A stretch of DNA of 64,000 nucleotides from Conus ventricosus (lineage: Eukaryota > Mollusca > Gastropoda > Neogastropoda > Conidae), in the NCBI GenBank assembly GCA_018398815.1, contig CM031609.1, forward strand, positions 38,003,375 to 38,067,374, read 5' to 3'. The notes under the pieces were generated by a model, which was not told where the DNA came from, ran no database searches, and saw only the letters and a list, made by a program, of their open reading frames with translations. Made by a program: the position numbers and the translations under genes. Below are positions 58,103 to 64,000 of this stretch, piece after piece. Position 1 is the stretch's first letter. Every line of letters begins with the position of its first letter.

Positions 58103-58142
58103 ATTTTTTTTTTTTTTTTTTTTTTTGGGGGGGGGGGGGGGG
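58103..58142. repeat. Poly-T then poly-G
   Basis: A T-run of about 20 bases followed by about 17 G, the same arrangement as at 390-454. Confidence 0.95.
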
Positions 58143-58529
58143 GTACGTTTATTTTTTCTTTCCTGCCTTCTGTTTTACCTGTCTTTTTAGATTTTTTCGT
58201 CTTTATTCTGGGAACCTTTTGACACATTTAAAAAAATAAAAGATTACAAATTATGACGTGCCACATACAGGCTTTTTGTTGTAATTTGGCGTCTAGGTAT
58301 TGAAATCAGTTTACACTGTACAGAGTGGACAGCAGCTGTCCATTTGCAATGTCTACTTGCCCATATGACTTCTGGTTTGTTTGTTTTGTTTTCTTCATTT
58401 TTATGCTTCTCTTATTTTTGTTAACGATTTTTTTCCTTAGGAGTGAAAAAAAAAATCAAGAGAATGCCTGGCGCTCCCAGTACAGTATAGTTTATCTGTC
58501 AAAGAATGTCAAAAGTAAATGTCAAGGTT

Positions 58530-58533
<4 letters not shown>

Positions 58534-58582
<49 letters not shown>

Positions 58583-58712
58583 ATATATATACATATATAT
58601 ATACATAATATTATATACATACATATATATAATATAATAATATATATTATAATATCATATTATATATATATTATAATATATTATATACATACATTATATA
58701 TATATAATCTTT
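58534..58712. repeat. (TA)n-rich tract
   Basis: Alternating TA with small interruptions; likely to form cruciforms. Tyr/Ile-rich frame is an artefact. Confidence 0.95.
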
Positions 58713-59100
58713 ACGTATGATCTGACATGTTCAGAGTGTGACTATTTTTGGTTTATAACCGAGTCTGACAATCCATAAAGGCTGTGTTCGGCTGGGCTAT
58801 AATATAAAAAAAAAAAAGATATGACAGTTCTTCCATTATAGTTTGACAGCCCTGAGAAGGCACTCTGTCAGTCAGCTGCACTATACTGAATAATAAAAAC
58901 GATAAATTATATGTGCGGGTTTGAACGAGCATCTGTGTGCGTGCGTGCGCGCGTGTGTGTGCGTGCGTGTGTGTGTGTGTGTTGGTTTGGAGGGAGGGGA
59001 ATATGTAGAAATGAAAGGTATGTCTGCAGGTGTTTTCACAGTTACATAAGCTGTTGGTGAGAACTGAACCGAGCATTGACAGGTTTGGGAACGACATTTT
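58713..59100. other. No gene recognised
   Basis: Includes a GT/GC-alternating stretch at about 58935-58983. Nothing coding. Confidence 0.55.
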
Positions 59101-59790
59101 GAGCTGATGCACCAATAAGTGGCGACAGTCCTAGGGCTGATGTACCCATAAGTGGTGACAGTCCAAGGGCTGATGCACCCATAAGTGCTGACAGTCCAAG
59201 GGCTGATGCACCAATAAGTGGTGACAGTCCAAGGGTTGATGCACCCATAATTGGTGACAGTGTAAGGGCTGATGCACCCATAACTAGTGACAGTGTAAGG
59301 GCTAATGCATCCATAATTGTTGACAGTGTAAGGGCTGATGCACCGATAAGTGGTGACAGTCCAAGGGCTGATGCGCCCATAATTGGTGACAGTGTAAGGG
59401 CTGATTCACCCATAATTGGTGACAGTGTAAGGGCTGATTCACCATGATTGGTGACAGTGTAAGGGCTGATTCACCCATAGGTGGTGACAGTGTAAGGGCT
59501 GATTCACCCATAGGTGGTGACAGTGTAATGGCTGATTCACCTATAGGTGGTGACAGTGTAAGGGCTGATTTACCATGATTGGTGACAGTGTAAGGATTGA
59601 TTCACCCATAATTGGTGACAGTGTAAGGGCTGATGCATCCATAATTGGTGACAGTGTAAGGGCTGATTCACCATAATTGGTGACAGTGTAAGGGCTGATT
59701 CACCATAATTGGTGACAGTGTAAGGGCTGATTCACCCATAATTGGTGACGGTGTAAGGGCTGATTCACCCATAATTGGTGACAGTCCTTA
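59101..59790. repeat. 33-bp minisatellite, about 21 copies
   Basis: Unit of the form GGCTGATGCACCCATAAGTG plus GTGACAGTCCAAG, 33 bp. Two variants exist: ...GACAGTCCAAG with GATGCACC in the left part and ...GACAGTGTAAG with GATTCACC in the right part. Because 33 is a multiple of 3, one minus-strand frame stays open as an 11-residue repeat (GASALTLSPIM-like); I regard this as incidental. Confidence 0.95.
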
Positions 59791-59824
59791 AAGTGCCCTG
59801 TGTAATGGTCAGCTGAGCAAAAGT

Positions 59825-59828
<4 letters not shown>

Positions 59829-59909
<81 letters not shown>
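59829..59909. repeat. (CT)n microsatellite, about 40 repeats
   Basis: Uninterrupted CT run of about 80 bases ending about 35-40 bases before recognisable LINE sequence. Confidence 0.97.
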
Positions 59910-59911
<2 letters not shown>

Positions 59912-59944
59912 ATTCTGGACGACATGGAGCAAAGTTTATAAATG

Positions 59945-61260
59945 ATTTTGGAAATTTTCATTCTTCTGTTAGCAGACGATATTGTATTAATGTCTGAAAC
60001 TATAATTGGTTTACAAACCCAGTTGAACAGTTTAGAAAGGGCTTCTTTTGCATTGCAGCTAAAATAAACATGACGAAAAGTAATATAATTGTGTTTAGAA
60101 AGGGCGGTTATCTTGCCGCCAGAGAAAGGTGGACATATAATGGAGTCGAAATGCCCGTAGTGAATGCTTATAAATATCTTGGTATTTATTTTTCTACACG
60201 CTTAAGCTTTACCTTTGCTTGTAAAGATCTTGCAAGTAGAGCTAAATACGCTTTATTGTGTATTTTGAGGAAATTGGCACAGTTAGATAATGAATCTCTA
60301 TCTTTGTTGTTGAAATTATTTGATATTTAAATTCAACCAATGTTACAGTATGGTGCTGAGCTATGGGGCTTTGATTCTGCTGCTATGCATGTTGAGAAAA
60401 TTCATTTGTACGTTCTGAAGAAATTCCTTGGTGTTTCGATGAGAACACCAAATGATTTGGTATATGGAGAGACTAACCGATATCCTATCTATTTAATATC
60501 TGTGATTAAATGTATTCGTTACTGGTTAAGGATAACACAAATGGAACCGCACAGATTACCTTATAAAGCCTATACGATGCTCGTGGAGTTGGATGCAAGG
60601 GGTAAGAAAAATTGGGTCTCGAATGTAAGGCTAAAGTTGTATGAATATGGATTTGGTTTTGTATGGGAAAATCAAGGTGTTGGCGACATAAATGCTTTTG
60701 TCCGTGTTTTTCGGCAAACATTGATTGATTGTAGATGGCAGAGGTGGAACGCTCATGTTGAAGACAGTAATAGATTTGATATTTATAGAATGCTAAATCC
60801 TATGCATTGTGTTCCGAGGTATTTGTCAATGGTTATTGACAGACATTTGAAATATATGATAACCAGGTTCAGATTTGGTATATCGGATATCTATGCACAT
60901 TCACAGCGTTACAGACATATAAATGATCGAGTGACTGTTTGTCCATTATGTCAGGATTCTCAAGAAAATGAAGTTCATTTTGTTCTTTCATGCCCAGAAC
61001 TAAGTGATCTTAGACAACAGTGTATTCCATCCAAATACTATATGCGTCCTTCACTATTCAGGTTAATTTTGTTAATGTCATCGACAAATGATAATATAGT
61101 GAAGCAGCTTGCTGTGTATTTTTACAGAGGGTTTAAACGAAGAAATTCTGTAATACCTTAGTTTGTTTGTACCCTGATTAGAAATGGATTATGCAAAGTT
61201 CTTTTATATGTATCCCCTTCTAAGGGGCTATGGCCTTTACGAATAAACATCTACATCTAC
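59945..61260 (+). mobile_element. 5'-truncated LINE, RT C-terminal half
   Basis: Begins in the RT palm: LLADDIVLMSE (about 59966-59998) is the ADD catalytic box. A missing base in an A-run at about 60062-60068 shifts the frame; the main frame then runs from 60070 with VVNAYKYLGIYFSTRLSF, the post-palm signature. A single TAA at 60328-60330 interrupts it, after which an open frame continues to 61161 with MLQYGAELWGFDSAA and a C-terminal zinc-binding-like motif CPLC ... HFVLSCPEL (about 60940-61000). The 3' end is AATAAACATCTACATCTACA, a short tandem tail typical of several LINE groups. Clade not assigned. One stop and one indel over 1.3 kb suggest a rather young copy. Confidence 0.88.
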
Positions 61261-62300
61261 ATCTCTCTCTCTCCTCTCTCCTTTTCCTTCTTTTCCTCCT
61301 CCTCCTCCTCCTTTCCCCTCCTCCACACCTCCTCCTCCTCCTCCTCTTCTTTCTTACACAGCTGAAGGGCAGTCACTTCTGTTGTCATTTTTATGGTCGC
61401 CTGTCTGCGACTTACGCGTTGTAGCGGTGCTTGTGCGTATAAGTATGTGCATCTACATGTGTATACACGTGTGAGTGTGTAGTGTATGTGCAGTGTTGGT
61501 TGTTCAGTACGTGTTATAAGTTGCCATTCTGAATCCTGACCTATAAACGTACTCACCGACATTATGATATCCACCCGCATATGTTGCTCTAGAGAGCATA
61601 TGGCACCAGTACCCAAGCCATTGACGAATTGTCTTCATTACCGCAAACAACATTTGGCAGACAGCACAATAACAGTGTGTGGAGGCATGAGCTCTACGTA
61701 GTTTATTGAGCAGCGGACTTTCTTCCAGACTTTTTACACGGATCAGCCCTGATACGGCCCCTCGTGGTCCGGGACGGGCTTTTAACATTATTTATGAACT
61801 GAATTGAACGCAACACAAATGTAATGCAGCTGTGTGTATTTTCTGTATCATTTTGAAACCTGTGTTATTAATCTGTTGATAGGGATATCCCAATGACAAT
61901 AAGATTGTCAAGTATCCAACAAAATTATAGAAGACGAAATACTATCAATTAGCTAGTCAGGTTGTTAGTATAAATCACACCTGCATAGAACTTCCGCGAT
62001 CTTCTTGATGTCTTCTCTGCCTTCTATTTTAGGACAGACTGTGTATTATATTTGATGCCATCACGTGTGCCTTCAATGTTCAAATTGTTCTCTGACTTCT
62101 ATTTCGGGACCACAAATTGAGTTGGTTGATGTTACCAAGCTTGATTTCAGTAACTTATATGGCGGATGACATGGTCACTCTCCGCCAGAATCTGCTCTAT
62201 AAATAGCTTTGCAGTTTCAGACCAGATGCACGCCATTGGTTCAGTTCGCTGTAATTCCATTCATACAATTACACAGTCTAGCCGACGGCAGGGAAAGAAT
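61261..62300. other. No gene recognised
   Basis: CT/CTC-rich tract at about 61260-61345, then unique sequence. A minus-strand frame at 61504-61788 shows no domain I recognise. Confidence 0.5.
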
Positions 62301-62325
62301 GGGGGGGGGGGGGGGGGGGGGGGGG
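62301..62325. repeat. Poly-G tract, 25 bases
   Basis: Twenty-five consecutive G. Confidence 0.95.
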
Positions 62326-62687
62326 TGTGTATCAGGGCTGTCACATCAGTCACGAAAATCATGTCCGTATATTTTTTGTTTTAGATAAGAAACCAATCTA
62401 TTTGAATGTTTTAAAGAAGGATCTGTTTTTGAAAAAAAAAAAGAAGTCTTATCCACTGTGGAGGAAATTATATGCAGCTGCTCCCATTCAAAGATAGGAG
62501 GCACATGGTGGAGGTTGACTACCTTTTTCAAGTTTCATAATAATGATAGTAATTATAGTACATTTGCTCCTGCTCCTGCTCCCCTCCTACTACTACTACT
62601 TCTAAAGAGGACAATTTCAATAGCGACCATCGCAACAACGTAGGCTACTGGGTACTTTGCATTTGCAAATTCAAATAAATCAATATC

Positions 62688-62689
<2 letters not shown>

Positions 62690-62761
<72 letters not shown>

Positions 62762-62777
62762 TCGCGCGTGCGCGCTC

Positions 62778-62872
<95 letters not shown>

Positions 62873-62884
62873 ACACACACACAC
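62690..62884. repeat. (CA)n - (CG/CACG)n - (CA)n microsatellite
   Basis: CA repeats, a CG-alternating middle, about fifteen ACGC/CACG tetramers (62781-62838) and CA repeats again. It touches LINE sequence at its right edge. Confidence 0.97.
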
Positions 62885-64000
62885 GAACACGAACTACATA
62901 AAATCAGTACATTTTTACACGAAAACGGACTATCTCTTTCACCTGAAAAAACGAATTTGATGCTTTATAATTCTGGAAATGATCCAAGTAAGCTTCCAGT
63001 TTTCACCTTAGACGGCACTATTTTAAACTATGTTAAAAGCGTTGAATTCTTAGGTGCAATCCTAAGTAGTAAACTAACATGGAATACTCATATTGACCAT
63101 ATTTTAAATAAAGCAAGAAAAAGTCTGAATTTCCTTAAAATTGTCAGTAAACATCTTGGGGGCAAGACACTAAAAGTTTAATGTTTTAGCAACTGCCCTT
63201 GTACGCTTCAAGAAGTATTTTTTTTAATGCACCTAAATATCTTTTAAATAAACTTCAGAGCACTGATTGCAAAGCCTTCAAAATTGCCCTAGGGGTTCCA
63301 CACATACGTCAAACTTAGGGACATACAACGAGGTGGGAGTTCTACCTCTATCTGAAATTAGAAAAGCTTCTACTTTAAAATTCATCTTAAAAAGTTTCTC
63401 ACAAATAATTTTTTTTTGCTCAGAAGAGGTATGTTTAGATTCGGAAAAGGATTTGGAAAAACGTGCACAATATATACAAACCACAAAATCTATTATTTAT
63501 CTTTCCTCAGATCTTCTAAAAGATTAAAAATAGATAAAAAATAATATCGCCGGAAAACCTACGTTTTCACCCATTCCAAAATGGGTACAATCAAAAGCTT
63601 CCTTTGACATTGACCACAATAATTTAACAAAAAAGGATTCTCCCAACATTTTGAGAAATTTTGTCTACACTGACTTAGAAAATACGTACAACCATCACTT
63701 AAAATATTCACAGATGGCTCAGTATTAGATGATAATAGCACGGGAGCAGCTTTCAAAATTCCTAGCTTTAAAAATAGAAAAATTATTTCATCTTGGTAAA
63801 AGTCTGTCTATATATAGCGCAGAATTACTTGCTATACTCAAATAATTGGATTTCATTTTGAATTTCCCAATAAATAACAGTCAAATCGTAATATGCGCTG
63901 ATTCAAAAGCAGCATTGAATGGTATTAAGTCTTCTAATTCATGTGTACGATTAGACATGATAACTGAAATTAATCATATAATACACCTTCTTTCCCAAAA
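62885..64000 (+). mobile_element. LINE with C-terminal RNase H, cut by the window end
   Basis: From 62885 the frame reads LHKISTFLHENGLSLSPEKT and VKSVEFLGAILSSKLTWNTH, the region after the RT catalytic box. A frameshift at about 63178 is followed by DCKAFKIALG and a frame with EVGVLPLSEIRKAS. From about 63700 an RNase H domain appears: FTDGSVLDD (first Asp), AELLAI (Glu, about 63822) and CADSKAALNG (second Asp, about 63896), each in the expected order but separated by stops and shifts. RNase H removes RNA from the RNA/DNA hybrid in I- and Jockey-group LINEs. The copy is 5'-truncated at the microsatellite and broken, so inactive. Confidence 0.85.

Noticed and set aside
59042..59413. Possible repetitive secreted protein with 11-residue units
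   Set aside because: No signal peptide and no conserved frame beyond the minisatellite; the open frame follows from the 33-bp unit.
61504..61788. Minus-strand frame rich in Cys, His and Arg
   Set aside because: No domain or spacing pattern of a zinc finger; no supporting context.

Overview
This is a eukaryotic, animal-type nuclear sequence: introns with GT/AG borders, very long dinucleotide microsatellites, several non-LTR (LINE) fragments and one LTR retrotransposon. The repeat types, including fragments resembling a mollusc interspersed repeat, make a mollusc (probably a gastropod) my best guess. That is an inference, not a proof. Only two host protein-coding genes are clear, and neither looks complete as written because single-base gaps break the reading frames. 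Similar one-base breaks occur in nearly every coding relic, so I think many are assembly or consensus errors.

Layout. 1-5.3 kb: unique AT-rich DNA, a possible SINE piece, small tandem duplications and a broken LINE fragment (about 4.4-5.3 kb). 5.6-8.63 kb: a satellite of about 78-bp units that runs up to the stop codon of a minus-strand atypical Rab-like GTPase. Its two visible exons are 13682-13506 and 9081-8634, with a 4.4-kb intron of low-complexity DNA between them. 15.5-18.9 kb: a 3.4-kb element with about 290-bp inverted arms carrying a hammerhead-ribozyme-like motif, enclosing three copies of a 0.6-kb repeat. 22.49-29.35 kb: an LTR retrotransposon on the minus strand with 1.6-kb LTRs, a perfect 5-bp target duplication (TACTC), a SCAN-like Gag and an integrase zinc-binding region placed BEFORE reverse transcriptase, which is the Gmr1-like order. 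It is defective: most of integrase and RT is missing. 30.1-32.6 kb: a dense cluster of (CA)n, (CT)n, (GA)n and purine-rich repeats. 36.1 kb: a tRNA-derived SINE candidate. 37.5-38.2 kb: a foldback element with about 210-bp arms. 38.8-42.6 kb: a two-exon plus-strand gene for mitochondrial pyruvate dehydrogenase phosphatase (PDP1-like, PP2C family). 48.86-50.27 kb: a diverged solo LTR of the same retrotransposon family. 53.0 kb: a small LINE tail. 56.8-58.1 kb: an unusual AACGG/CCGTT-rich repeat module with matching inverted ends. 59.1-59.8 kb: a 33-bp minisatellite. 59.95-61.26 kb and 62.89-64.0 kb: two further LINE 3' parts, the second carrying an RNase H domain and running off the window.

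The two host genes are unrelated in function as far as can be seen (vesicle-traffic-type GTPase fold; control of pyruvate dehydrogenase in mitochondria). Most of the window is a record of mobile elements and tandem repeats. The best candidates for something under-described are the Gmr1-like element in a probable mollusc, the inverted-arm element with ribozyme-like ends, the AACGG module, and the satellite that appears to form the 3' end of the Rab-like transcript.
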